Assembly (NCBI RefSeq): GCF_019823105.1
Contig: NZ_CP081960.1
Span: forward strand, 62,001 to 126,000
Source of the DNA: Halobaculum magnesiiphilum
Lineage (GTDB): Archaea > Halobacteriota > Halobacteria > Halobacteriales > Haloferacaceae
Reading direction: 5' to 3'
Length of the DNA stretch: 64,000 bases
Below are positions 44,151 to 53,166 of the stretch, one piece after another. Position 1 is the stretch's first letter. Every line of letters begins with the position of its first letter. A program made the position numbers and the translations under genes. The notes under the pieces were generated by a model. The model was not told the DNA's origin. It was given only the letters and a program-made list of their open reading frames with translations, and did not search any database.

Positions 44151-44385
44151 GGCAGACGCCCGGGTCGACCCGTCGCGGCCGAACATGCGGCCGGAAGCGG
44201 CCGACGTTCGGCATTCGGCGGTCGGCGAACACTGACGAAGGGAGACGGCGGCGAGCGGGGTCGATCCGGAGGGCGTGGAGGGGGGTCGCGTCAGCGTATC
44301 GGTGGGGGGTCAACTCGCCCCACCGGTGAGGGGACTGCGGCTCGAGATCGAGTCTGTTCGGCGGAACCGAGGCCGTCCGACGGGA

Positions 44386-44604
44386 TCAGGCCCGGTCGGA
44401 CAACTCCGTCACGCTCCTGCGGTCGGCGACGATGAACGCGTCCTCACGGAGCAGGTCCTCGTCCGTCGGGAGCACGAGCACCTCCTCCCCGCCGCTCGTC
44501 GAGGTGGGGATGAAGTCCAACTCGATCAGGTCGTAGCCCAGGTCATCGAGCGGGTCCGGGTTCGGGGGAAGCTCTCGCCAGGCGTCGGTCATCGATCGAG
44601 GCAT
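44386..44604 (-). CDS. Small acidic protein coupled to the beta-helix gene
   Basis: The 72-residue protein (MPRSMTDAWREL...) starts at ATG 44604, overlapping the stop of the secreted beta-helix gene (ATGA). It has a Pro-rich start, then IELDFIPTSTSGGEEVLVLP and a charged end. No signal peptide, so it stays in the cytoplasm. Not recognised. Confidence 0.55.
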   Translation of the reverse strand: MPRSMTDAWRELPPNPDPLDDLGYDLIELDFIPTSTSGGEEVLVLPTDEDLLREDAFIVADRRSVTELSDRA

Positions 44605-46589
44605 CAGGCCCCTCGTTCGATCGTGAGGTCCGCCTCGCCGTCGACGGTGACTCCCGTGAGGGTGCCGCTGAACCGGTACGCGTCCACGCCGGACCCGACG
44701 ACTCCGATGACCTTGCCGTCGCGCGCGAAGTCCTCGACGCGGTCCCAGTCGGTGCCGTCCTCCGTCTTACTGCTCGCCTCGGTGTCTCGGACGACCTCGC
44801 CGGAGACGGTGAACGTGTAGTTCGTCGGACTGCCGTTGTCGGCGCCGTTGACCACGACCTGGTTCGACAGGTCGTCGTCGTACGTGCGGTCGCCGTCGTC
44901 CGTGGACCCGTCGTCGGTGGATCCGTCGTCCGTACTCCCGTCGTCCGTGGACCCGTCGTCGGTGGATCCGTCGTCCGTACTCCCGTCGTTCGATCCACCA
45001 TCGTCGGTGGATCCGTCGTCCGTGGACCCGTCGTCGGTGGATCCGTCGTCCGTACTCCCGTCGTTCGATCCACCATCGTCGGTGGATCCGTCGTCCGTGG
45101 ACCCGTCACCGGACGAGTCGTCGCCCGACCCGTCGTCGGTCGGCACTTCCCCGTTGACGAGTTCCTCGAAGGTGGTCGTGGTCCCGTTCAGCGAGACGGA
45201 GTACTCGTAGCCGTCGTCGACGACGTAGTCGACGACCTCGCCGTTGAAGCGGAACGAGTCCAGTTCGTCCGGCTGGAGGTCTTGGACTTCGATCAGCGTG
45301 TTCCCATCGCTGGTAGTGGTGATGGTGTCGGAGCCGGGCTCGGCCTCGTCTCCGTACGTCGCTTCCCCAGTCACCACGATGTCCATGTCGAAGTCTCCGG
45401 GCGTGGCGCTGTCCGTTTGCGGGTTGTCAGCGTCGGCGTGGAGGACCAGCGTGTGGTCGTACTCGGCGGGGTCTGGTTCGACGGGAACCGAACCGTCGCC
45501 CCACGGACCAACGCCCGGCTCGATCCCTTCGATCTCGTCGGAGACCGCGTAGCCGGTGATGTCCGAGGGCAGCGGGAACTCCGGGGAACCGGCAACGATA
45601 CCGTTCCCGTCGTAGTCCGGCTCGATCCCGTCGCTGCCGGAGCCCTGGAACGTACAGTTCTCGACGGTCACGTCGATGTCGCCGCCGGTCTTGTCGCGAA
45701 TGATGTCCCCACTGGAGTCGTTGTAGAAGTGACAATTGCGGACCGTGAGCGTCGATCCCGCGGCACCGTCGTGCGCGACGATCGGGTTGCCGACGCCGTC
45801 GACGTCCATCGCGACGAAGTAACAGTTCTCGACAACGAAGTTACCCGGGTGGCGCATACGGAGCCCGCGACCGTTTCTCACGTTGGTGTCGTCGGTGCGC
45901 ACCGGGTCGGTCACCGCGATCAGGCAGTTACGCACGTACGTCGTCTCGTTGACGTCGGTGCCGCGCCGGTGACCGATCCGGATGTTCGAGATGTTGCTGT
46001 TGGCCGCAACACAGTTCTCGAATGTCATCGGGAGCTTGTCGGTATAGGCACCGTTGTTGCCCATCCACGCCCACGAGGAGTTTCGAACGACCGCACGTTC
46101 CCCCCCCTCCGGATTGTACATCGCACGGTCTCGCGACTGGTTCCCGCCCTCGGGCCAATGGAATCCGTCTATCTCACAGCCGGACACGACGTACAGTCCA
46201 GCACGGGCCTCATTGTTGCGTCCGCGGACGACGATGTTCTCGAGCCGTCCCTCGATCCAGCCGTCCATCGTGCCTCCCTCGAGGTTCACGACGACGTCGC
46301 CGGGGTTGCCCTCGCCGATCAGGGCGTCGCCCGAGCCGATGTCGAGGTCGTCGTCGTTCCAAGTGTACTCGCCGGCCGGAATCCTGACCTCGCCGCTGGG
46401 CGAGCTGTACTCGCCGAAGTCGCCAGCTGCGGTGGCCGCCTCGCTCGCCAGCGCGCCGGCGCCGCCGACGGTCGCGAACGCGCCGATCCCCTTCAGCAGC
46501 GTTCGGCGGCTCGCGGAGGCGGTATCCTCCGACTTCTGTTCAGTAGTCGACTCCTTCTCGTCTGCGTCCCCAGTATGGCTGTCTGCCAT
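44604..46589 (-). CDS. Tat-exported right-handed beta-helix protein with Asp-rich linker
   Basis: The 661-residue protein (ATG 46589, MADSHTGD) has a Tat signal (SASRRTLLKGIG) with cleavage near ATAAGD. Residues about 45-330 are a right-handed beta-helix (RIPAGEYTWNDDDL, IVVRGRNNEARAGLYVV, TVENCTFQGSGSDG), as in pectate lyase-like enzymes and surface polysaccharide-binding proteins. A long linker of Ser-Thr-Asp-Asp-Gly repeats (about 495-570) leads to a C-terminal beta domain. Catalytic residues were not identified. It may act on or bind cell-surface glycans; a second member lies at 50840. Confidence 0.75.
   Translation of the reverse strand: MADSHTGDADEKESTTEQKSEDTASASRRTLLKGIGAFATVGGAGALASEAATAAGDFGEYSSPSGEVRIPAGEYTWNDDDLDIGSGDALIGEGNPGDVVVNLEGGTMDGWIEGRLENIVVRGRNNEARAGLYVVSGCEIDGFHWPEGGNQSRDRAMYNPEGGERAVVRNSSWAWMGNNGAYTDKLPMTFENCVAANSNISNIRIGHRRGTDVNETTYVRNCLIAVTDPVRTDDTNVRNGRGLRMRHPGNFVVENCYFVAMDVDGVGNPIVAHDGAAGSTLTVRNCHFYNDSSGDIIRDKTGGDIDVTVENCTFQGSGSDGIEPDYDGNGIVAGSPEFPLPSDITGYAVSDEIEGIEPGVGPWGDGSVPVEPDPAEYDHTLVLHADADNPQTDSATPGDFDMDIVVTGEATYGDEAEPGSDTITTTSDGNTLIEVQDLQPDELDSFRFNGEVVDYVVDDGYEYSVSLNGTTTTFEELVNGEVPTDDGSGDDSSGDGSTDDGSTDDGGSNDGSTDDGSTDDGSTDDGSTDDGGSNDGSTDDGSTDDGSTDDGSTDDGSTDDGSTDDGDRTYDDDLSNQVVVNGADNGSPTNYTFTVSGEVVRDTEASSKTEDGTDWDRVEDFARDGKVIGVVGSGVDAYRFSGTLTGVTVDGEADLTIERGA
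44941..45090 (-). repeat. Perfect 75-base tandem duplication in the Asp-rich linker
   Basis: Bases 44941-45015 are repeated without change at 45016-45090. They encode 25 linker residues (repeats of DDGST). Shorter, imperfect 15-base units flank it. Identity over 75 bases points to very recent duplication. Confidence 0.9.
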
Positions 46590-46860
46590 GGACGGTAAGG
46601 GAGCGAATACACACAAGTAGGATCTGACGAATTCCCTCCCGATCGGCGGTAAGATACGGTTACTTACGGTCGAACGCGGGTACGTTCCCCGTACCGTTTG
46701 TTTCGAGTAACTACCGAATAACTACGAAATGGATTCACGATCGGCGGGTCCGCGCCGGCGTGCCGGTGGAGGCGGTACGTTCGTCCTTCTGATTTGACAG
46801 CAACGAGCGCGCGTCAGTAATCGACAACAAACGAGCGGTAGGGACGATAAAAACCCGAGA

Positions 46861-46881
46861 ATCGCTATCTCACGTAGCGAT
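46861..46881 (-). terminator. Hairpin with T-run, minus strand
   Basis: ATCGCTA-N7-TAGCGAT is a perfect 7-base stem. On the minus strand it is followed by TCTCGGGTTTTTAT, the shape of an intrinsic terminator. It overlaps the stop codon of the possible gene remnant just upstream. Confidence 0.4.
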
Positions 46882-46995
46882 CTCTAGGGTGTACGACCCG
46901 GCCGCCTCGAACGTCCCTTCGACGAAGTACGCCGAGCCGACCGTGAGTTCGCCGTGACTACCGGTTAGGAGGAGCCGTACCCGGTCGACGTTGGG
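46870..46995 (-). pseudogene. Possible C-terminal remnant of a secreted protein gene
   Basis: A 41-codon open stretch on the minus strand ends in TGA and reads VDRVRLLLTGSHGELTVGSA, continuing with a strand pattern to YTLEIAT. It looks like the end of a beta-sandwich domain, but an in-frame stop and no start codon lie right before it. The 462 bases between the beta-helix gene and the next plus-strand gene (46590-47051) otherwise hold only AT-richer promoter-like DNA. Confidence 0.35.
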
Positions 46996-47051
46996 TCACC
47001 CTACGGGTGGCGCTCATCATAACAAAGGTCGGACTCGACCCAGGTTCGGCC

Positions 47052-48662
47052 GTGAGCGACCGAGACCAAACCGAGCTACGGACCCTTCTGATCGGGATCG
47101 ACGGAGCCTCGTGGTCCGTGCTCGATCCGTTACGTGCGGAGGGAATACTCCCGACGCTCGGATCGCTGTTCGATCGGGGTGCCGTCGGCGATCTGGCGTC
47201 GCAGCTTCCCCCGTGGACGCCCAGCGCGTGGCCGTCGCTGTACACCGGTGTTAACCCTGGTAAGCACGGCGTATTCGACTTCCTCAGCTTCGACGGGTAC
47301 GACTGGGACCTCGTCGACCGCGGCGACGTACACGAGCACGCCCTGTGGGAGCTGCTGGATCAACGGGGGCTTCGAAGCGTCGTCGTGAACGTCCCGGTGA
47401 CCGACCCCCCGCGACCGTTCGACGGCGCGCTCGTGCCCGGGTACGTCGCCCCCGAGGAGCCGACCTGTCACCCGGCGGGCCTCCTGGACGACCTCCGCGA
47501 GGAGATCGGCGAGTACCGCGTGTACGCGCCAGAGGACGCGACCGACGAGGAGGAGATCGACTGGTACGAGCGGCTCGTCCGGATGCGCGGGGACGCCTTC
47601 CGCCACCTGGCCGACGAGTACGACCCGCACTTCGGGTTCGTCCAGTTCCAACAGACGGACACCGTCTTCCACGAACGGCCGACTGACGACCGCGCCGTCG
47701 AGCGGGTGTTCTCCGCCGTCGACGACGAGATCGGACGGATCCTCGACGTGTGTGATCCCGACACGGTGATCGTCGCGAGCGATCACGGGATCGGTCCCTA
47801 CGAGGGACACGAGTTCCGCGTGAACTCCTTTCTCCGCGAGTCCTCGTACGTTCGAACGACCACCGGCGAGGGTGGAATGCCGTCGTGGGGGGAGGTAGCT
47901 CGCGACGGCGACGCGTCACCGTCCTTCGCCAGCCGGGCCGTCAAGGCCGCTGCGACCGTCGGCATCACCAGCCAACGGATCAACAGGCTGCTGTCCGCGC
48001 TCCGGATCGACGGGTTCGTTCTCGATCGCGTCTCGACGGAGACGGTCCGGGCGGCGACCGAGCGGGTCGACTTCCCCGCGTCCGCGGCGTACATGCGCTC
48101 GCGGACGGAACTGGGAGTCCGGATCAACAAGGCGGGGCGCGACCCGCAGGGTGTGGTCTCCCCGAGCGAGTACGCCTCGGTCCGCGAGGACCTGATCGAG
48201 GCGTTGGAGGCCGTCCGGACGCCGGACGGCGAACCGGCGTTCGAGGCGGTCGTCCCGGCGGAGGACGTGTTTCACGGCCCCCACGTCGACGACGCGGTCG
48301 ACATCGTCACGGTCCCGCGGGAGTTCGACGTGTACCTCTCGGCGTCGGTCCGCGACGAGCAGTTCGGCCCGCCCTCGGAGCCGTGGAACCACAAGCCCAC
48401 GGGAGTCGTCTCGGTGACGGGAATGGGCGTCGACGCCGACGAACCGCTGGAGGACGCCCACCTGTTCGACGTCGCGCCGACGGTGCTGTCCGCCCTCGGG
48501 GTCCCTCCGAGCGACCGGATGGACGGCGGGACGCTCCCGCCGGTGGCGTCAGTGCCCCCGGCCGAGTACGCGCCGTTCTCGCCGCGGGACACCGAACGAA
48601 CGAGCACCGGAACCGTCGAGGATCGGCTCTCGAACCTCGGGTATCTGGAGGGAGAACGATGA
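47052..48662 (+). CDS. Alkaline-phosphatase-superfamily protein, paralogue 1
   Basis: The 536-residue soluble protein (GTG 47052, VSDRDQTELR) has the type I phosphodiesterase/AP fold: LLIGIDGASWSVLDPL (metal Asp), PSAWPSLYTGVNPGKHGVFD (nucleophile region), VQFQQTDTVFH and VIVASDHGIGP. No signal peptide, so it acts in the cytoplasm, perhaps as a phospho- or sulfotransferase or phosphodiesterase on glycan intermediates. Its stop overlaps the FemAB-like gene by ATGA, so the two work together. A longer start at 47007 is possible. Confidence 0.8.
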   Translation: MSDRDQTELRTLLIGIDGASWSVLDPLRAEGILPTLGSLFDRGAVGDLASQLPPWTPSAWPSLYTGVNPGKHGVFDFLSFDGYDWDLVDRGDVHEHALWELLDQRGLRSVVVNVPVTDPPRPFDGALVPGYVAPEEPTCHPAGLLDDLREEIGEYRVYAPEDATDEEEIDWYERLVRMRGDAFRHLADEYDPHFGFVQFQQTDTVFHERPTDDRAVERVFSAVDDEIGRILDVCDPDTVIVASDHGIGPYEGHEFRVNSFLRESSYVRTTTGEGGMPSWGEVARDGDASPSFASRAVKAAATVGITSQRINRLLSALRIDGFVLDRVSTETVRAATERVDFPASAAYMRSRTELGVRINKAGRDPQGVVSPSEYASVREDLIEALEAVRTPDGEPAFEAVVPAEDVFHGPHVDDAVDIVTVPREFDVYLSASVRDEQFGPPSEPWNHKPTGVVSVTGMGVDADEPLEDAHLFDVAPTVLSALGVPPSDRMDGGTLPPVASVPPAEYAPFSPRDTERTSTGTVEDRLSNLGYLEGER

Positions 48663-49660
48663 GCATCGAGGTTCGGCCGGTCGACGACGACGAACGATGG
48701 AACGGCTACCTCGAACACGCCCCGACGCCGACGCCGTTTCACTACGCGGAGGTGCTGGACGTGCTCGCGTCCGCGGCGGGCGCGACGCTCCACCGCCTCG
48801 GCGGATTCAAAGGACAGGAGCCGGTGGGGCTGTTTCCGGTGTTCGAGGTGGACCGCGGCCCGGTCTCGGGTGTGTTCTCGCCGCCGCCGGACCTGAAGGT
48901 ACCGTACCTCGGCCCCACGCTCGTCGTCCGCGGCGACGCGCCGAAGCGTCGTCGCCTCGACCGCCAACACCACGAGTTCGTCGAGCGGACCGTCGAGCAT
49001 CTGTCGGCCTCGATGGACCCCGGGCTCGTCAACGTCCGCACACCCCCGGGGTACGACGACGTTCGCCCGTTCTCATGGAACGAGTACGAGGCGGATCCGC
49101 GCTACACGTACGTGGTCGACATCACGAGGTCCGAGGAGGAACTGCTCGACAGCTTCAGCTCGGACGCCAGACGCAACGTCACCGACGACTACGACGTGGA
49201 CTACGAGATCCTTCCGGGCGACGCCGCGGACATCGAGCGGATCGTCGAACAGACCAGGCGGCGCCACGCCGAGCAGGGGGAGCCGTTCCCGATCGACTCC
49301 TCGTTCGTGGTCGACCTATACGAGGCGGCGCCGAAGGGGGTTGTCCGTCCCGTCGTCTGTCGGATCGACGGCGAGTTCACCGCCGGAACTGTCTGCCTCG
49401 AAGCCCACGGCGCCGCGATCCGGTGGGTGGGCTCGGCGAAGCCGCCCTGTGACCTCCCCGCGAACGACCTGATCGACTGGGAGTACTGCCGACGCGCGGC
49501 CGGTCGAGGGGTGCGCTCGTTCGACCTCGCGGGCGCGAACACCCCCCGGATCGCCGAGTACAAGGCGAAGTTCGCCCCCGACCTCGTGCCCTACTACCGG
49601 GTAAAGCACGCCTCCCGAACGATGGACGTAGCCGTGTCGTTATATAATAAACTGCGGTGA
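48659..49660 (+). CDS. FemAB/GNAT-like acyltransferase, paralogue 2
   Basis: The 333-residue protein has the two-domain FemAB layout: PTPTPFHYAEVLDVLASAA, SGVFSPPPDLKVPYLGP, SFSSDARRNVTDDYDVDYE and the conserved end SFDLAGANTPRIAEYKAKFA. It likely transfers an acyl or aminoacyl group to a sugar or lipid precursor. It overlaps the AP-type gene by four bases. Its C-terminal motif (AEYKAKFAPDLVPYY) is nearly the same as in the 61279 paralogue. Confidence 0.75.
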   Translation: MSIEVRPVDDDERWNGYLEHAPTPTPFHYAEVLDVLASAAGATLHRLGGFKGQEPVGLFPVFEVDRGPVSGVFSPPPDLKVPYLGPTLVVRGDAPKRRRLDRQHHEFVERTVEHLSASMDPGLVNVRTPPGYDDVRPFSWNEYEADPRYTYVVDITRSEEELLDSFSSDARRNVTDDYDVDYEILPGDAADIERIVEQTRRRHAEQGEPFPIDSSFVVDLYEAAPKGVVRPVVCRIDGEFTAGTVCLEAHGAAIRWVGSAKPPCDLPANDLIDWEYCRRAAGRGVRSFDLAGANTPRIAEYKAKFAPDLVPYYRVKHASRTMDVAVSLYNKLR

Positions 49661-49711
49661 ACCTCCCCACCGCGTTCGATCGCCGATCCGTCCCGTTCGA
49701 CCCCGTCGACG

Positions 49712-49999
49712 CTACCGGAGCGACTCCACGTCGAGCCGCCCGTCGGACGACGCTCGAACGGTGACGGTGTCGTACTCGAACGACACCTCAACGCCGGCGT
49801 TCGACCGCCGGAGAAGCGTGTCGAGGGCGTCCCCGTCGACGTACTCGTTGAGCACCGGGAGCTGATCCGCCTCGACGCCGATCGCCTCCGCGACGGCGAC
49901 CACAACGGCGGTACTCGGGCGCTCGAACTCCGTCCAATCGGTTCGGTAAGTCGGGGTCTCCATTTCCATCCCCCCCGTAGTGCTATTGTCAACCGTCAT
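49712..49999 (-). CDS. HalOD1-domain mini-protein, second copy
   Basis: The 95-residue protein has a short N-terminal tail and the HalOD1 domain: TAVVVAVAEAIGVEADQLPV, DGDALDTLLRRS and the strand pair VEVSFEYDTVTVRASSDGRL. No other domain. AAATAG about 24 bases upstream is its likely TATA element. It is convergent with the FemAB-like gene. Confidence 0.7.
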   Translation of the reverse strand: MTVDNSTTGGMEMETPTYRTDWTEFERPSTAVVVAVAEAIGVEADQLPVLNEYVDGDALDTLLRRSNAGVEVSFEYDTVTVRASSDGRLDVESLR

Positions 50000-50435
50000 A
50001 TATACACAACTGCTCGGGTCAGTCTATTTGGTTTTTATTCATAAAAGCTCCGATACGCCTCCACCGTGTATCAACGATCGGGAACATTCCGCCGGACGAG
50101 TAGACTACCGCTTCGAGCCCGCTCACACCCGTTCTCACAACTCTCCGACGTGAACGGGTGATAGTATACGGGAATATTACATACCTGATCACGACGGCCT
50201 GGAGTATATAAATAACGGTATCGGTCGTTCGTATCGGTCGGGCCACTGTCAGAATAGACTTTTTCATCACGAACAATACTGGCCGTCCAAGCCACTCACC
50301 CCGGGGGAACCGCGTCCCAGTGAAACTCGTCGGGCCCCCTCCGATCGGGGAGCCGGTCGAACCGAGAATGTGAAAACCGAACGTCGCGTGTTCGGCCGCG
50401 CAGTCCCTCGGTTCCACGTCGTCAGCCGACGTCCC
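50000..50435. other. Gene-free AT-richer stretch
   Basis: This 436-base stretch is lower in GC than its surroundings and carries several TATA-like runs (TATATAAATAACG near 50205, GTATACGGGAATATTACATACC near 50166). A minus-strand frame of about 130 codons is open across it, but its composition and lack of recognisable motifs argue against coding. It may hold promoters of the flanking genes. Confidence 0.45.
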
Positions 50436-50618
50436 TCAGCTCCAGGTCGTCAACGGTTGCTCCTCGATCGCGTGGTCACGCTCGTCGCGAGCGGGACTCT
50501 CGTCGAGGTCCGCCGCCCGCGAGCATCCGATACACCGCCGAACCACGTTTCTGTTGTCCCCGAACACCCGTGCGAACCGTTCCGTGACGTGGTTTCCGCA
50601 GGTCACACACTCTGGCAT
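50436..50618 (-). CDS. Small zinc-finger-like protein (DUF7563-like)
   Basis: The 60-residue protein begins MPECVTCGNHVTERFARVFG and has a second pair CIGC, giving two CxxC motifs (C4, C7, C29, C32) for one zinc site. The layout matches a family of small haloarchaeal proteins I associate with DUF7563. The tail is charged. Function unknown; such proteins are often single-gene units. Confidence 0.7.
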   Translation of the reverse strand: MPECVTCGNHVTERFARVFGDNRNVVRRCIGCSRAADLDESPARDERDHAIEEQPLTTWS

Positions 50619-50839
50619 ACACGCTCACGGGGGACGGAATTGGTATTGTTATACTCCGACATCCAGTGAATAACTCCCGACTGTGTCGTTTACGTCGAAA
50701 TTACTCTCGCGTTGCTCACCCGACAACACTGTCACGTGGCTTTCGTGTCGCCCGACGGACCTCCGGTAGGATCGGTTTACTGGCACAAGTCCGTCTGTGT
50801 GGACTTAATAACTATCCTGCGTGCACCGACAGAATCGGT

Positions 50840-52240
50840 GTGAAGCACACTCGGCGATCAATCCTCAAAGGGTGCATCGCCGTCCAAGCAGCGGGGCTCG
50901 CCGGCTGTAACGGTCGCTCGCCACAGACCGAGACGGTGGAGACGACTGATCGCGACCGGACGCCGCCGGCGACGGAGGAAACAGAGTCGCAACTCGAACG
51001 GATCGCGTCCCGATGGGGGTTCGAAGACGTGTTGGATCTCTCGTCGGTCGGCGCAGACCCGACCGGTGGATCCAGCATTCACGGCTTGCTCGCGGAGCAC
51101 CTGGGTCCCGACACGCTGGTGTACCTACCACCTGGTGAGTTTCGCCTCTCGGATACCGTCACCGTGAGCGATGTCGATCGGGTCGGTATCGTAGGTCCGG
51201 AAGCGTCGATTATGCCTGACGAAGGAAACACCGAACAGTTGTTGATGTTCGGGTGGCCGGACCCAGTTGGCACGGCATTGTGCATCGGGGTCGACTTTGA
51301 CTACCTCGCCGACAACACCGGCGGGCGTCCGATATTGGCACGGGCGTCCGACTCGGTGCTGCTCGAATCGGTCTCCGTGACGGGCGAGGCTGACGTGGAC
51401 GAGGACCTCATCCGCGTCGACGTGCTGAACCCATCGGGCCGTGGGATAGTCCGCGACCTTCAGATGCTCGACGGCGCCCCCGCCGACACGAGAGTGACTG
51501 GCTGTCAGGTTGGTGATAACCGTGGCGACCTCTGGTTCGTCGACTGTCGGATCGATGGCTTCCCCGACAACGGGTTGTACGCTGATCCTCCGGAGGGCAG
51601 CGTCCACGTGATCGGCGGCCGGTATCGGAACAACGGCGTGGCGAACGTCCGTATCGAAACATCGGACCGTGCCGTCGTGCGCGGGGTCCACGTTCGATGC
51701 GACGATGCGACCGGCGGCGGCGCCAACATGCGTGGAATCCGACTGCGTGCCGGCGAATCGATCCTAGTCGAGGACTGCTTCGTCGAACTATTGGAGGTCA
51801 CCACCAGTGACGGGGCGATCGTGTTCTCATCGGAACTCAGTTCGGCGACGGTTCGCAACTGCCGCATCCGTGTCGATGCCGACGGAGTGAACGCTATCCG
51901 CCTGAAAAGCGCTGCGGATGAGCGGCACATCGACGGACCGTTCACCTGTGAGGGCGTCTCGATCGAGGGCCAAGCCAGCGGCGGTGCAGTAGTCCAGGCT
52001 GCTAATCGGAGCGGCGTTTCCTTCTCGGATCTGTGCATCAGACAGATGGGCACGGACCGCGACGGCTTTAAACTCCAGAATATCGTCGGTGAAGTCCGGG
52101 ACACGTCCATCAGTGTCACTGGCATTCCGTTTGATTTGGAAGGATCGACGCTCGAACGACAGAACGTGACCGTCGGGTCTCCATCCGATAATGGTACGAC
52201 CGCAGACTTTCACTGTGTCAGGGACGAGGACACCGACTGA
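50840..52240 (+). CDS. Tat-exported beta-helix lipoprotein
   Basis: The 466-residue protein starts at GTG 50840 with HTRRSILKGC and a lipobox LAGC at residue 22. A short acidic linker is followed by a right-handed beta-helix (about 80-430): VYLPPGEFRLSDTVTVSDVD, LLESVSVTGEADVDEDLIRV, GVHVRCDDATGGGANMRG, and VRNCRIRVDADGVNAIRL. It is like the 44604 gene but shorter and lacks the Asp-rich linker. ACTTAATAACTA at about 50804 is its TATA element. It lies between the AP/FemAB pair and the glycan operon, so a role in surface glycan handling is plausible. Confidence 0.75.
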   Translation: MKHTRRSILKGCIAVQAAGLAGCNGRSPQTETVETTDRDRTPPATEETESQLERIASRWGFEDVLDLSSVGADPTGGSSIHGLLAEHLGPDTLVYLPPGEFRLSDTVTVSDVDRVGIVGPEASIMPDEGNTEQLLMFGWPDPVGTALCIGVDFDYLADNTGGRPILARASDSVLLESVSVTGEADVDEDLIRVDVLNPSGRGIVRDLQMLDGAPADTRVTGCQVGDNRGDLWFVDCRIDGFPDNGLYADPPEGSVHVIGGRYRNNGVANVRIETSDRAVVRGVHVRCDDATGGGANMRGIRLRAGESILVEDCFVELLEVTTSDGAIVFSSELSSATVRNCRIRVDADGVNAIRLKSAADERHIDGPFTCEGVSIEGQASGGAVVQAANRSGVSFSDLCIRQMGTDRDGFKLQNIVGEVRDTSISVTGIPFDLEGSTLERQNVTVGSPSDNGTTADFHCVRDEDTD

Positions 52241-52465
52241 TGAACGCCGACTGAGCCGATCCCCGACGACGCGGGTACAGGTTACCCTCATCCGACGCAT
52301 CGGGTCGAACGGATGGGATACGTGTCCCGTTGAACCCACGGCATTCGAGGTGTTCGGGGCGGAGCCGTCATCCGATCAGACCGTTTCTAACGCCCCATAA
52401 GCGCGTTTATAACAATGAGTTGACCGGGCCATCGACAGACAACCGCCACCGGCGGCAGATGCAAC
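52241..52465 (+). promoter_or_regulatory. Promoter region of the glycan operon
   Basis: TTTATAA at 52406-52412 is the clear TATA-like element, predicting transcription from about 52435. That leaves an untranslated leader of about 30 bases before a small ORF, and about 135 bases before the first enzyme gene, long for haloarchaea. The DNA before the TATA holds nothing I can assign. Confidence 0.45.
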
Positions 52466-52576
52466 ATGTCCACACTCAGAACAGTCGAGCGGAACGTCGC
52501 ACAGCAAACGAAGACGGATCGGCGATGTCGTGACTCGGGCCGGTCCGCGATAGCTGTGGAGGGTAACGCGGAATGA
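52466..52576 (+). CDS. Possible 36-residue leader ORF of the glycan operon
   Basis: ATG 52466 (MSTLRTVERNVAQQTK...) reads through 36 basic codons and ends in a TGA that overlaps the next gene's ATG (ATGA), the same four-base coupling used by the seven genes after it. It is the first ATG of useful length after the predicted start site. Coding is unproven. Confidence 0.35.
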   Translation: MSTLRTVERNVAQQTKTDRRCRDSGRSAIAVEGNAE

Positions 52577-53166
52577 CCGACGTGTACGGTCACGCACAGA
52601 CGGACGGTGGAACTTCCGCATCGGACATCCACTCTGACGCAATCCTCAAACGCGAGGGCGGACGCGGGCCGACGTTCGGCGCCGACCCGACGATCCGCGA
52701 GGGAACCGTGGTCTACGCCGACGTGGTCGTCGGCGACCGGTTCACGACGGGCCACCACGCGATCGTCCGAGAGGGGACGAGAGCCGGCGACGACGTGCTC
52801 GTCGGCACGCAGGCCGTCCTCGACGGCGACTGCACCGTCGGCGACGACGTGAGTATTCAGACCGGCGTGTACTGTCCGACCGGCACCACCCTCGGCGACC
52901 GGGTGTTCCTCGGTCCCCACGCGGTGCTCACGAACGACCCGTACCCGCTTCGGACGGACGCGGACCTGGACGCCCCGACGCTCGAGGACGACGTCTCCGT
53001 CGGCGCGAACGCGACGATCCTCCCAGGTGTCACCGTCGGCGAGGGCGCGTTCGTCGCCGCCGACGCGCTCGTCACCGAGGACGTTCCCCCGCGGACGCTC
53101 GCGGTGGGATCGCCCGCGGAGTTCCGTCCGCTTCCCCCGGAGCTCGAGGGGGGGAACGACCAGTGA
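52573..53166 (+). CDS. WbpD-like hexapeptide N-acetyltransferase
   Basis: The 197-residue left-handed beta-helix protein (REGTVVYADVVVGDRFTTGH, HAIVREGTRAGDDVLVGT, GDDVSIQTGVYCPTGTTLGD, ending GVTVGEGAFVAADALVTEDV) matches UDP-2-acetamido-3-amino-2,3-dideoxy-glucuronate N-acetyltransferases. The conserved His-Ala loop (GPHAVLTNDPYP) is present. It would acetylate the 3-amino group made by the next gene product. It starts the chain of four-base overlaps. Confidence 0.83.
   Translation: MTDVYGHAQTDGGTSASDIHSDAILKREGGRGPTFGADPTIREGTVVYADVVVGDRFTTGHHAIVREGTRAGDDVLVGTQAVLDGDCTVGDDVSIQTGVYCPTGTTLGDRVFLGPHAVLTNDPYPLRTDADLDAPTLEDDVSVGANATILPGVTVGEGAFVAADALVTEDVPPRTLAVGSPAEFRPLPPELEGGNDQ

Noticed and set aside
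44941-45090. Possible CRISPR-like array
   Set aside because: The repeats are directly abutting, in frame and encode a Ser/Asp/Gly linker; there are no spacers and no cas genes.
50019-50417. Open frame of 132 codons on the minus strand between the HalOD1 and zinc-finger genes
   Set aside because: Composition is unlike neighbouring acidic proteins, no motif or promoter fits, and nothing similar is known to me.
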